This document shows positions 43,852 to 52,775 of a DNA stretch of 64,000 nucleotides, piece after piece. A model generated the notes under the pieces. It had not been told where the DNA came from. It worked only from the letters and a program-made list of their open reading frames with translations, and ran no database searches. The stretch lies in assembly GCF_000430705.1 (NCBI RefSeq), contig NZ_AUMN01000005.1, positions 149,645 through 213,644 of the forward strand. Reading direction: 5' to 3'. Every line of letters starts with the position of its first letter. Position 1 is the stretch's first letter. The DNA is from Arthrobacter castelli DSM 16402. GTDB taxonomy: Bacteria; Actinomycetota; Actinomycetes; Actinomycetales; Micrococcaceae. Both the position numbers and the translations under genes were made by a program.

Positions 43852-45663
43852 ATGTTGTCGTCAGGATCGGTAAGCGCCAAGTCACGACTGTTACTGGCGG
43901 TATGCGGGGTGGTTGGGGTGACCCTCTCGGGATGCTCTGATCCTGCAGAATCCTCAGCCGAAACGAAGAACTCAGTCAGTTATGCCTGGCCCGTTTCACA
44001 GACGCCCAACTGGATATCCCCCATTAGCAGCGCCGGACACACATCGACCATTAATGCATCACTTAACCAAGTGCTGTGGACCCCACTGATCGAGTTCAAC
44101 ACTTCAGGCGGCAGCATGGGATGGGATAAGGAGGCAAGTCTTGCCAAGTCGGTCGAATTTTCCCCTGATGGCCGCGTGGCAACCATCACCCTGAAAGACA
44201 TGAGTTGGAGCGACGGCGTGCCGGTCACGAGCCGGGACGTCGAGTTCTGGCTCAACTTGATCAAAGCAAACAAGGAGAACTGGGCCAACTACGTCGACGG
44301 CAGGATGCCAGACATCATCAAGAAGTTCGAGGCGGTCAATTCGTCAACCTTTAAACTCACCTTCGATGACGTGTACAACCAGGACTGGCTCAAGTCGAAC
44401 CAGCTGAGCTTTATTCAGCCCATACCACAGCACGCGTGGGATAAGAAGAGCGATTCCGGTGCCGTTGGCAATTATGATCGCACGGAGTCCGGTGCGAAGA
44501 AGGTGTTTGAGTACATTCAAAGTGAGGCCAAGGATATGGCCTCGTACGACACTAATCCGTTGTGGAAGACTACGAACGGTCCGTACAAAATAGACACCTT
44601 CACCTCGTCTGGAAAAGTTGTCCTGGCAAAAAACAAGAAGTACGACGGGACCGATGCCGCGCACATTGAGACGGTGAAGTTGCTTCCATTTACCAGTGTC
44701 GAAGCAGAACAGAATGCCCTGCGCAGCGGAGAGCTGGATTATGGATACATCACAGCCTCCGCCATGGCACAAAAAGAAACCTTCGAGGCAAGTGGTTATA
44801 AGATCACCCCGAAGCCGGGATGGTCCATCACATATATGCCTTACAATTTCAACAACCCAAAGATGGGTGATGTGTTTTCGCAACTCTATGTGCGCCAGGC
44901 GATCCAGCATTCAATCGACCAGAAAAGTATCTCTGAAGTCATCTGGCAGGGTACTGCGGAACCTGGGTACGGGCCCATTCCACAAGGCAGCGACTCGCCA
45001 TACCTGTCAGAGGTCCAAAAGAATAACCCTTATCCGTACAGCATCGATAAGGCGAAAAAGCTGCTCACCTCTCACGGCTGGAAAATGGGGTCGGACGGTG
45101 TAGCTGTCTGCAGCAGCGTCGGCACCGGCGAGAACGAGTGCGGCGAGGGGATCGAGAAAGGCACCAGACTGGAGATCAAGCTGCTGGCGCAGAGCGGGTC
45201 CACCGAGACTGACAACATGATGAACGAGATCCGCTCCTCCCTCTCCAAGGCGGGGATCAAGCTCGACGTCAAAAGCGCACCGGTAAACAGCGTCTTGTCA
45301 CAGACACCCCGCTGCAAGCCTTCCCAGAAGCAATGCGACTGGCAGCTGTCGTTCTTCGGCACCTCCGGCAGTTGGTACTTTCCCCCTTACCCGACGGGGG
45401 AGCGGATCTTTGGAACTGACGGACCTTCGAACTTTGGGCACTATTCCAATCCCAAGGCCGATCGGCTGATGCAGAAGGCTGTGAGTTCCAAGGATAGTTC
45501 CGCCATGGTGAAGTACAGTGCGTTGCTGGCCAAGGATCTTCCGGTTGTTTGGATGCCGAACCCGGTATATCAGGTCTCGGCGACCAGAGAAGGTCTTAAA
45601 GGCACCGCCGCCGATGTGGATGAGATCTATCCGCAGCGCTGGCACTGGGAAACGCAGAAGTAG
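43852..45663 (+). CDS. ABC transporter substrate-binding lipoprotein (oligopeptide, SBP family 5)
   Basis: A 603-residue binding protein with a lipoprotein signal (RLLLAVCGVVGVTLSGC, lipid Cys28). SBP_bac_5 features: KDMSWSDGVPVTSRDVEFWL and the region YVRQAIQHSIDQKSISEVIW. It should bind oligopeptides, glycopeptides or nickel-like ligands outside the cell. Base composition is somewhat AT-richer, with more AAA/AAG and ATT codons than neighbours. It is first in an ABC operon (two permeases, a fused ATPase and a ROK kinase). Confidence 0.9.
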   Translation: MLSSGSVSAKSRLLLAVCGVVGVTLSGCSDPAESSAETKNSVSYAWPVSQTPNWISPISSAGHTSTINASLNQVLWTPLIEFNTSGGSMGWDKEASLAKSVEFSPDGRVATITLKDMSWSDGVPVTSRDVEFWLNLIKANKENWANYVDGRMPDIIKKFEAVNSSTFKLTFDDVYNQDWLKSNQLSFIQPIPQHAWDKKSDSGAVGNYDRTESGAKKVFEYIQSEAKDMASYDTNPLWKTTNGPYKIDTFTSSGKVVLAKNKKYDGTDAAHIETVKLLPFTSVEAEQNALRSGELDYGYITASAMAQKETFEASGYKITPKPGWSITYMPYNFNNPKMGDVFSQLYVRQAIQHSIDQKSISEVIWQGTAEPGYGPIPQGSDSPYLSEVQKNNPYPYSIDKAKKLLTSHGWKMGSDGVAVCSSVGTGENECGEGIEKGTRLEIKLLAQSGSTETDNMMNEIRSSLSKAGIKLDVKSAPVNSVLSQTPRCKPSQKQCDWQLSFFGTSGSWYFPPYPTGERIFGTDGPSNFGHYSNPKADRLMQKAVSSKDSSAMVKYSALLAKDLPVVWMPNPVYQVSATREGLKGTAADVDEIYPQRWHWETQK

Positions 45664-45735
45664 CACATTCTCACACCCGGGGGCGTTGGTGGTACGCGCG
45701 ATCAACGCCCCCTCGCATGTCAGCAGAGGTAGAGC

Positions 45736-46692
45736 GTGGAAACCTTTCGATTCATCCTAAAACGGGTCGGGCAATCGGTTGTCGTTGTCTTTTTGGTGAC
45801 AATCGTTGTGTTTGCCCTTTTGCATCTACTGCCAGGAGGACCGGCGCGGGGCATCCTCGGTGTTCAAGCCACGCCCGAGCAGATAGCGGCTTTTAAAGAG
45901 AAAAGGGGACTGGATGAGCCCTTAGTGATTCAGTATCTTGAATACCTTGGCCGCCTGCTGCAGGGCGACTTGGGACGTTCATATGTGCTGAATGCTCCCG
46001 TGGCCGATCTGATCATTGACCGACTGCCAAAGACGCTGTTGCTCTCGGTGCTCTCCGCCGCCGTCGGGCTCATGATCGCCCTCCCCTTGGGGATATGGCA
46101 GGCCTACAAGCGGAACAGGCCATCCGACTATGTATTGACGTCCCTTTCGTTCGTCGCATATGCCACCCCGGTATTCTTCGTGGGGCTGATTCTCATCATT
46201 GTCTTTACGCAGTGGTTGAGCTGGTTCCCGCCTCTTGCGCCACGGGGCGACTCAATCGCAGATATCCTTTCTGACCCTCAAGCCCTGGTGTTGCCCGTCA
46301 CTACAGCGGCGCTGGGCATCATTGCGCTGTTCAGCCGTTATATGCGGGCGTCGACTCTGGATAACCTGTCAGAGGATTACGTGCGTACGGCAGCTGCCAA
46401 GGGAACTTCAGAGGGGCAGATCCTGGCGCGCCACGTGTTCCGGAATTCTTTAACCTCGATCACGACGATGCTCGGCTACTACATTCCGGTCTTGTTCGCC
46501 GGTTCCCTGGTGGTTGAACAGCTTTTCAACTATCCAGGGATGGGCCTCTTGTTCTGGAACGCCGCCCAGGCTCCGGACTTTCCGGTTCTCCTTGGCTGTG
46601 TGCTGATCATCTCGATTGCCACTGTGATCGGCAGTCTTTTGGCTGACTTGGTCCAAGTATTCATCGACCCACGAGTGAGGCATTCCTCATGA
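45736..46692 (+). CDS. ABC transporter permease (DppB-like)
   Basis: A 318-residue inner-membrane permease with six helices, starting at GTG 45736 (METFRFILKRVGQSVVVVFL). The EAA loop reads EDYVRTAAAKGTSEGQILAR and the C-terminus matches the DppB/OppB type. It pairs with the DppC-like protein, whose gene begins four bases before its stop. Seventy-two bases separate it from the binding-protein gene, with no terminator-like hairpin. Confidence 0.9.
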   Translation: METFRFILKRVGQSVVVVFLVTIVVFALLHLLPGGPARGILGVQATPEQIAAFKEKRGLDEPLVIQYLEYLGRLLQGDLGRSYVLNAPVADLIIDRLPKTLLLSVLSAAVGLMIALPLGIWQAYKRNRPSDYVLTSLSFVAYATPVFFVGLILIIVFTQWLSWFPPLAPRGDSIADILSDPQALVLPVTTAALGIIALFSRYMRASTLDNLSEDYVRTAAAKGTSEGQILARHVFRNSLTSITTMLGYYIPVLFAGSLVVEQLFNYPGMGLLFWNAAQAPDFPVLLGCVLIISIATVIGSLLADLVQVFIDPRVRHSS

Positions 46693-47591
46693 GCGAAGCA
46701 CAAATAGAGGTATCACGGCGCGGGGGCGCGCCCGACGGCATGGCCGCACCGGTCAGCAATCGGATGCTTATGTGGAAGCGTTTTATGCGCAACAAGATTG
46801 CGGTGGTAGGGGCGGTCGTCGTCGTTCTCGCCTTCGCGTTCGCCTTCCTGGGACCACTCATCTATCAGACAGACCAAGTGCACGTTCAACTCAGTGCTGC
46901 CAACGAGGCGCCCAGCGCAAACCATTGGCTGGGCACGGACGCGGTCGGCTTCGACCAACTGGGACGCATGATGGTTGGCGGACAGGTGTCCCTGACCATC
47001 GGGTTGGCCGCTGGCGTCCTCGCGACGGTCATTGGCGCGTTGTGGGGATCGGTTGCCGGCTACACCGGTGGCTGGGTCGACGCCATTATGATGCGCATAG
47101 TTGACAGCGGCATCGCTATTCCGGCCCTGTTTATACTGCTCGTGATCTCGGCTATCGTCTCGCCGAACAGCTTAACCATGATTCTGGTGATCGGATGCCT
47201 GGCCTGGCTGGTGCCTTCGCGCTTGGTGCGGGCAGAAACACTTACATTGAAGAGCCGTGACTACGTGTTGACTCTTCGGGGCATTGGCGGTGGGCATTGG
47301 CGCGTTGTCAGCCGCCATATCGTACCCAATACGATCAGCACGCTGGTGGTGAATGCGACCTTCCAAATCGCTGACGCCATTTTATTGGTTGCCTATGTGA
47401 GTTACCTCGGTATGGGAGTGCAGGCACCCGCCACCGATTGGGGTGGCATGCTGAGCGCAGGGCTCTCTGCCGCGTACAGCGGATTCTGGTGGCTGATCAT
47501 CCCGCCTGGAGTAGCAATCATCCTTGTCGTGTGTGCCTTCAATGCGATTGGCGACGGGTTGCGCGACATGTTTGACGTGAAAGGACGCTGA
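46689..47591 (+). CDS. ABC transporter permease (DppC-like)
   Basis: A 300-residue permease with an N-terminal cytoplasmic tail and the OppC-type N region (MLMWKRFMRNKIAVVGAVVV). The HWLGTDAVGFDQLGRMM stretch and EAA loop RDYVLTLRGIGGGHWRVVSR are typical. It overlaps DppB by 4 bases and its TGA shares one base with the ATPase ATG (TGATG). Part of the peptide import complex. Confidence 0.9.
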   Translation: MSEAQIEVSRRGGAPDGMAAPVSNRMLMWKRFMRNKIAVVGAVVVVLAFAFAFLGPLIYQTDQVHVQLSAANEAPSANHWLGTDAVGFDQLGRMMVGGQVSLTIGLAAGVLATVIGALWGSVAGYTGGWVDAIMMRIVDSGIAIPALFILLVISAIVSPNSLTMILVIGCLAWLVPSRLVRAETLTLKSRDYVLTLRGIGGGHWRVVSRHIVPNTISTLVVNATFQIADAILLVAYVSYLGMGVQAPATDWGGMLSAGLSAAYSGFWWLIIPPGVAIILVVCAFNAIGDGLRDMFDVKGR

Positions 47592-49279
47592 TGACTTCCA
47601 CAACGCTGGCGACTGAAGCCGCACTGAAGATCGACGACCTGAACGTGGCATTCACAGCCGAATCGGGCACTGTCCCGGCTGTTGAGGGCGTCTCCCTTCA
47701 GGTGGCACCGGGAGAAGTGCTCGCCTTGGTTGGTGAGTCCGGCTCCGGCAAATCCACGGTGGCACTGACCGCGATGGGGCTTCTTCCCTCGAATGCACAG
47801 ATGACCGGGAATGTGTCCGTCGCCGGGTCAACTATCGACGTCCCTGATGGGCGGAGCCTGAACAAAATCCGGGGACGAGTCGTGTCGATGGTTTTCCAGG
47901 AACCAGCCAGTGCGCTGAATCCGCTGAAACGCATCGGTGACCAAATAGCCGAAGTCATTACCAACCACACCGACGTGCCGGCCCGGGAAGCTAAGGCCCG
48001 GGCGGTCACGCTGCTGGATCGCGTTGGCATCGCCGACCCGGAACAGAGGATTCGGGATTATCCGTTTCAGCTATCCGGTGGGCAGCGGCAGCGCGTGGTA
48101 ATCGCCATCGCGATTGCCAACGATCCGGCCTTGCTGATTGCCGACGAACCGACGACGGCGCTCGACGTGACCGTTCAGGCGGAGATATTGGACCTGCTCC
48201 GGTCCCTGGCTTCCGGGACGAACACCGCCGTCCTCCTTGTGACGCACAATATGGGCGTTGTGGCCGACTTCGCTGAACGAGTCGCCGTGATGTTGAAGGG
48301 GGAGCTGGTCGAATCCGGCCAAGTGAACGATGTACTGCTCCACCCGCAGCATGAATACACAAGGCGGCTGCTGAAGGCAGTGCCGCGGTTGCGCGTTACT
48401 ACTGATGAGCCGGACCCCGAGAACACCAACACCGAATCAGCAGTGTCGGCATCCGAACATATCGCGCTGGAGTTCGAAAATGTCAGCGTGACGTATGGAC
48501 GCGGCCGGCGCCGTTTCGAGGCCCTGAAGAGTGTCAGTTTCCAACTTCCACAGAGTGCAACGTTGGGTCTTGTCGGCGAGTCGGGGTCTGGAAAGTCAAC
48601 GACTGGACGGGCCGCGATCGGCCTCCTCAAGCCATCCGCCGGTTCCGTGCGCCTGTTCAATCGCGATCTAAGATCGCTTCCGTGGCGCACGCGGCGAAAG
48701 TTCCAAGCGCAAATTGGCATCGTTCTGCAGGACCCAGTGGCCTCGCTCGATCCCCGGATGAGCGTGATGGACTGTGTCGCTGAACCCCTGATGACCCATC
48801 GCCGTCTCTCCGGGACGGAACGGCGTCAAAAAGTAGCCTCACTGTTGGATTCCGTGCATCTTCCCGCAGGCGTGATCCGCCGCTTCCCACATGAGTTGTC
48901 GGGCGGCCAGCGTCAACGTGTCAGCATGGCACGCGCGCTCATCCTCGAACCCCGGCTGCTCATTGCTGATGAGGCAACGAGCGCCCTTGACGTATCTGTG
49001 CAGGCGAGCGTGCTGTCTGTTCTCACCGAGCTGCAGCAAACCTATGGCTTTGCCTGTCTGTTCATTAGTCACGATCTGGCGGTCGTGCAGCAGATGTCAC
49101 AAACAGTGGCGGTGATGCGTCGGGGCGAAATCGTCGAGTCCGGACCGACCGGATCCGTACTGGTCAATCCGGAAGTCGAATATACGCGTGAACTCTTGTC
49201 CGCGGCTCCGGTCCCGGATCCCGTCGTGCAGAAACAACGACGCCGGACAGTTGAAGTCGGCGGGTCCGTGGGCCAGTGA
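47591..49279 (+). CDS. ABC transporter ATPase, fused DppD-DppF type
   Basis: A 562-residue protein with two ABC domains (about 10-270 and 295-545). Walker A GESGSGKST occurs twice; signatures FQLSGGQRQRVVIAI and ELSGGQRQRVSMARAL; Walker B LLIADEPTTALD and LLIADEATSALD. Each half ends with an oligopeptide-transporter C region (HPQHEYTRRLLKAVP and NPEVEYTRELLSAAP). It energises the DppB/DppC pair. Confidence 0.9.
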   Translation: MTSTTLATEAALKIDDLNVAFTAESGTVPAVEGVSLQVAPGEVLALVGESGSGKSTVALTAMGLLPSNAQMTGNVSVAGSTIDVPDGRSLNKIRGRVVSMVFQEPASALNPLKRIGDQIAEVITNHTDVPAREAKARAVTLLDRVGIADPEQRIRDYPFQLSGGQRQRVVIAIAIANDPALLIADEPTTALDVTVQAEILDLLRSLASGTNTAVLLVTHNMGVVADFAERVAVMLKGELVESGQVNDVLLHPQHEYTRRLLKAVPRLRVTTDEPDPENTNTESAVSASEHIALEFENVSVTYGRGRRRFEALKSVSFQLPQSATLGLVGESGSGKSTTGRAAIGLLKPSAGSVRLFNRDLRSLPWRTRRKFQAQIGIVLQDPVASLDPRMSVMDCVAEPLMTHRRLSGTERRQKVASLLDSVHLPAGVIRRFPHELSGGQRQRVSMARALILEPRLLIADEATSALDVSVQASVLSVLTELQQTYGFACLFISHDLAVVQQMSQTVAVMRRGEIVESGPTGSVLVNPEVEYTRELLSAAPVPDPVVQKQRRRTVEVGGSVGQ

Positions 49280-50256
49280 ATTCTGTACTAGTTGGAGTTG
49301 ATATCGGTGGAACCACGACACTTGCGATTGCCTGTACGCCGGATCTGAGGATCGTCGCCACTCATAGCCGCGCTACACCGGCCAGGCTCGGAAACGGCGC
49401 CATCGTTGCCGAAACCGAGAAAGCCATCCAGGAAGTGGTGTCTTCCGCCGGCGGGGAACTGACCTGCATTGGCGTTGGCGCAGCGGGAGTCATTGACCAT
49501 GTGGCCGGGTCAATCCTCTTCGCCAGCGACTCATTCGTTGACTGGGCCGGAACCGCAGTCGCGCGGCTGCTGCGCGATAGGTTTTATGTTCCTGTTTCAT
49601 TGGAAAATGATGTAAACGCATTCCTGGAAGGCGAGGTAACGCTGGGCGCAGTTCAAGGATCGAAGGCTGCTTTGGGCATCACCCTGGGGACCGGGGTTGG
49701 TGGTGCCTTGTGGACGGACGGCAGGGTGGTGCACGGTGCCCACGGTGCGGCGGGCGAGATCGGCCATATACCCGGGTTCGGGACGGAGCGCTGCACCTGT
49801 GGCCAAATCGGCCACTTGGAAGCCATTGCCGCCGGACCTGCGATCGTACGACGCTACCGGCGCCTCAGCTCGCGGTCCAATGGCAAGGCGTTGAGTGGAA
49901 CGGCCGGACAGACGGATGGCCCGGGGCTGACGGCCAAACACGTAGCCGACGCGGCACGGTCGGACGACGGACCGGCAATCCAGGCCTATTCAGAAGCAGG
50001 TGAGGCGGTGGGCAAGGCCATCCTGATGACTGCCGGATTGATGGACATAGATTCGGTCGTCGTCGGTGGTGGAGTCGGCGGCGCCTGGGACTTACTGAAC
50101 CACGGAATTTCCAAGACGCTGGCACACGAACCGCCCATCAACGGCCAGCTGCCGGTAGTCGTTCCAACTGCACTTGGTTCGCATGCCGTTGCGCTGGGTG
50201 CGGCAACCACCGCCGCAGCAAATCTGGCTGTCGATGGCGCTGCTCACGTGTATTAA
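49276..50256 (+). CDS. ROK-family sugar kinase
   Basis: A 326-residue ROK kinase starting at GTG 49276, overlapping the ATPase stop by 4 bases. ATP motif VDIGGTTTLAI (8-18), catalytic Asp112 in LENDVNAF, and the zinc set His164 (GEIGHIPG), Cys173, Cys175. The third Cys of the usual CxCGxxGC motif is His180 (CTCGQIGHLE), which could still bind zinc. It probably phosphorylates an (amino) sugar delivered by the ABC system, which would fit a glycopeptide or muropeptide ligand; that ligand is inferred. Confidence 0.85.
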   Translation: MNSVLVGVDIGGTTTLAIACTPDLRIVATHSRATPARLGNGAIVAETEKAIQEVVSSAGGELTCIGVGAAGVIDHVAGSILFASDSFVDWAGTAVARLLRDRFYVPVSLENDVNAFLEGEVTLGAVQGSKAALGITLGTGVGGALWTDGRVVHGAHGAAGEIGHIPGFGTERCTCGQIGHLEAIAAGPAIVRRYRRLSSRSNGKALSGTAGQTDGPGLTAKHVADAARSDDGPAIQAYSEAGEAVGKAILMTAGLMDIDSVVVGGGVGGAWDLLNHGISKTLAHEPPINGQLPVVVPTALGSHAVALGAATTAAANLAVDGAAHVY

Positions 50257-50311
50257 CGGCTGGCGTCAGCGCTGGGTGCGGATGAATACAGGACATGCGG
50301 GATGCCGTAAT

Positions 50312-50925
50312 CGCCTACTCGCGGGTCTTGGTGTCTATGACCGACGCCCAGTTCAGCAGCTCTCCCGGCGTAGGCGCAGCCGCATCGTTGCAGTTGGCGC
50401 AGGCTGCAGCGCTGGTCGCCATGTCTGCCCGGTTCAGCACGGGGATAAGTTCGCCGACCACGCCACTATGGTTCAGCACGTGCTCGCCGCTGCTAAGCCG
50501 CTGATCGGCGAGTCCCTCGATGCGGGCGACGCCGATGCGGCGGCATTCGCGAAGGTCGCCGACGCTTACGCGATGCCAAACGATTCCGAGGCGGAGAAGG
50601 AAGCCAGGTCCAAGGCGGTCCAGACAGCTTTGATCGGTGCGACGGAGCCGCCACAGCGGTTGCTTGAATTGGCCGGAAGATGGCAGCCCTCGGCGAAGAG
50701 CTGCTCGAGTGCGCGAACAGAAATATCCTCAGCGATATCGTTGCGGCCACTGCGGCGACCCGGGCCGCGGCCACGATCGCCCAGGCAACCCTCGAGATCA
50801 ACCTGTCAGGCGTGAAGGACGACGACGCCCGCAGCACGGTTTCCGAACATATCCGCGGTGCTGATTCCCTGATCGACTCCTGCGACAATCTCACCAAACG
50901 GATCCGGGAGGATCTCCCGGCGTAG
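50312..50925 (+). pseudogene. Decayed rtcB 5' fragment joined to a decayed cyclodeaminase gene
   Basis: At 50316-50357 the plus strand matches the reverse complement of rtcB codons 5-17 (LLNWASV region near 24650-24690). It then switches at TCTCCCGGCG into the cyclodeaminase sequence at about its residue 22. The rest parallels the intact gene at 24809 across three frames: PGVGAAASLQLAQAAALVAM, then DKFADHATMVQHVLAAAKPL, then LGEELLECANRNILSDI to the stop at 50925. Single-base losses near 50450 and 50685 break the frame. By eye, DNA identity is high, about 80-90 percent. Confidence 0.8.
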
Positions 50926-51094
50926 CCACAGCCCCAGAGGTGAACGAGAGCTCCGGTATTTCGATTGGCTTCATGCCGACAATTGCAGATACGTCCTGGC
51001 AGGAATTACCGACGAAGCGTCTGCTTGCCTTATTTCGAGCGGTTTTCAGCGCCCCTCAGTACAGCCCAGATTTACCAGGAGCGGCGCCATGAAG

Positions 51095-51865
51095 TTACCC
51101 GCCGTCCGTCCCGGTCTTGCCGTGCTGCATAGCCGATTCCTTGTCGAGCAGCCGCTGGTTGGCGGTGGACATGTGCGCCTCCATGGCGGTCCGAGCGGCG
51201 GCCGAGTCGCGGGTTTCGAGGGCTTGGAGGAGCTGGCGGTGTTCGTTGACGGCGTCGAGTGCTTCCTGCTCTTTGGCGATGCTGCGGTCGACCCACAGGC
51301 GGAGCAGCGAGCGCACGCTTTGCAGCAGTCCGCCGAGTGTCTCGTTGCCGGAGGCGGTGGCCAGGGTTTGGTGGAAGAGCATGTCGACTTCGACGAACGC
51401 GGCATAGTCATTCTTCCGGTCTTCCATTTGGGACAGGTATGTCCGAAGCGCGACGACGTCGTCGTCGGTGACTTTGGTGGCGGCGAGTTCGGCGGCGAGG
51501 ATTTCCAATCCGGAGCGGATCTGCAGCAGGTCTTCGATCTTCCGGTCGCCCAGCATCAGTCCCCAGTTCAGGGTCTGGGGGAGCAGTTCGGAGGCGCCGC
51601 CTTGCAGGTAGGTTCCCGATCCGGGGCGGACCTGGACGACGCCGAGAATCTCCAGTGCTGCAAGCGCTTCCCGAACGGCGGATCGGCCGGTGCCCAGCAT
51701 TTGGGCGAGGTGCCGCTCCGGGGGGAGCCGGGTGCCGGGGGAGACGTCCCCTCCGGTGAAGTAGGTCAGTAGTTGGGAGGCCACGGCCGCTGAGGGTGTG
51801 CTGGCAGGGACGGTTGTGAGCTTTCCCTGCAGTTCGTCGGAGGGGTTATTCGGATACGCCGGCAT
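51095..51865 (-). CDS. GntR-family regulator, FCD (FadR) subfamily
   Basis: A 256-residue GntR protein: winged HTH about 33-95 (GTRLPPERHLAQMLGTGRSA) and a helical FCD domain with FVEVDMLFHQTLATASGNET. The ATG at 51865 is chosen because the upstream part of the frame crosses the operator at 51909-51922. It is divergent from the isomerase-dehydrogenase-GntP operon and likely represses it until a sugar acid is present. No gene is seen in the 170 bases downstream of its stop (50926-51094). Confidence 0.9.
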   Translation of the reverse strand: MPAYPNNPSDELQGKLTTVPASTPSAAVASQLLTYFTGGDVSPGTRLPPERHLAQMLGTGRSAVREALAALEILGVVQVRPGSGTYLQGGASELLPQTLNWGLMLGDRKIEDLLQIRSGLEILAAELAATKVTDDDVVALRTYLSQMEDRKNDYAAFVEVDMLFHQTLATASGNETLGGLLQSVRSLLRLWVDRSIAKEQEALDAVNEHRQLLQALETRDSAAARTAMEAHMSTANQRLLDKESAMQHGKTGTDGG

Positions 51866-51908
51866 GGTTAAGAGCTTAGTCGCTATGTCATACGCCTTCC
51901 GATAATTG

Positions 51909-51922
51909 GTCAACCGGTTGAC
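51909..51922. promoter_or_regulatory. Perfect palindrome, probable GntR operator
   Basis: GTCAACCGGTTGAC is a perfect 14-base palindrome within TTGGTCAACCGGTTGACAGG. It lies between the GntR gene and the divergent sugar-acid operon and shares the TGGT-core seen in FCD-GntR operators. Confidence 0.65.
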
Positions 51923-51977
51923 AGGTGTGATGTGCCCGATATAGCTTGTGGAGCATGTTCACAGATCTGGCAGCATC

Positions 51978-52775
51978 ATGATCGGGCTGAGCACGTACGC
52001 CTACCTCTGGCGGTGGTCACAGCAGAACCCGGAGCCGATGAGCCTCGAGCAAATGCTCGAAGACACCCGCGAACTCGGGGTTGAGCTGTTCCAAATCTGC
52101 GACTATCCACCGCTGCAGACCATGACGTCGGGCGAGCTGATCCGGATCAAGGACGCCGCCGACGACCTCGGGCTGACTCTGGAACTCGGCACCCGCGGCA
52201 TCGCCCCGGAGCATCTGCTGAAGTACCTGGATCTGGCGGAGCAATTGGGCTCCAGCCTGGTGCGGTCCATGGTCAAAGTCGGCGACGGCGAACCAGCGGT
52301 CACCGAGGCACCTTGGCTACTGGCCGACGTCGTACAGGAGTTCGGCCGCAGGGGAGTCGCCCTGGGGTTGGAGACGTACGAGCAGATACCGACAGCAGAC
52401 CTGGTCCGCATCGTCGAGGCTGTGGGGGACGAGTCGCTGGGCATCGTGCTCGATCCGGGAAACTGCGTGGCCGCACTCGAAACCCCGAACGACGTCATCG
52501 ACCGCACCGCGCCGTATGTGAACAACCTGCACGTCAAAGATTTCGCCTTCAGCCGCCGCGACGGATGGGTGGGATTCACCTACGCCGGCGCCCCGCTGGG
52601 GCAGGGCCTGCTCGACTACGACCACATGGTCGCCCAGGTCCGGCCGGCCGAGCGCGGCCTCAACCAGGTGATCGAACACTGGCTGCCCTGGACCGACAAC
52701 ATCGCCGAGACCATCCGCCTCGAGCAGCAGTGGACACAGCACAACGTGAAATTCCTAAGGAGCAAAGCAGCATGA
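51978..52775 (+). CDS. Sugar phosphate isomerase/epimerase family protein
   Basis: A 265-residue xylose-isomerase-like TIM barrel, beginning MIGLSTYAYLWRWS. Metal-ligand motifs GLETYEQ, VLDPGNCVAAL and NNLHVKDFAFS are visible (Glu, Asp, His). Members isomerise or dehydrate sugars and keto-acids such as hydroxypyruvate or 2-keto-myo-inositol. The start lacks a good ribosome site. Its stop overlaps the next gene by 4 bases. It is under the divergent GntR regulator and co-transcribed with a 6PGDH-like dehydrogenase and a GntP permease. Confidence 0.8.
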   Translation: MIGLSTYAYLWRWSQQNPEPMSLEQMLEDTRELGVELFQICDYPPLQTMTSGELIRIKDAADDLGLTLELGTRGIAPEHLLKYLDLAEQLGSSLVRSMVKVGDGEPAVTEAPWLLADVVQEFGRRGVALGLETYEQIPTADLVRIVEAVGDESLGIVLDPGNCVAALETPNDVIDRTAPYVNNLHVKDFAFSRRDGWVGFTYAGAPLGQGLLDYDHMVAQVRPAERGLNQVIEHWLPWTDNIAETIRLEQQWTQHNVKFLRSKAA

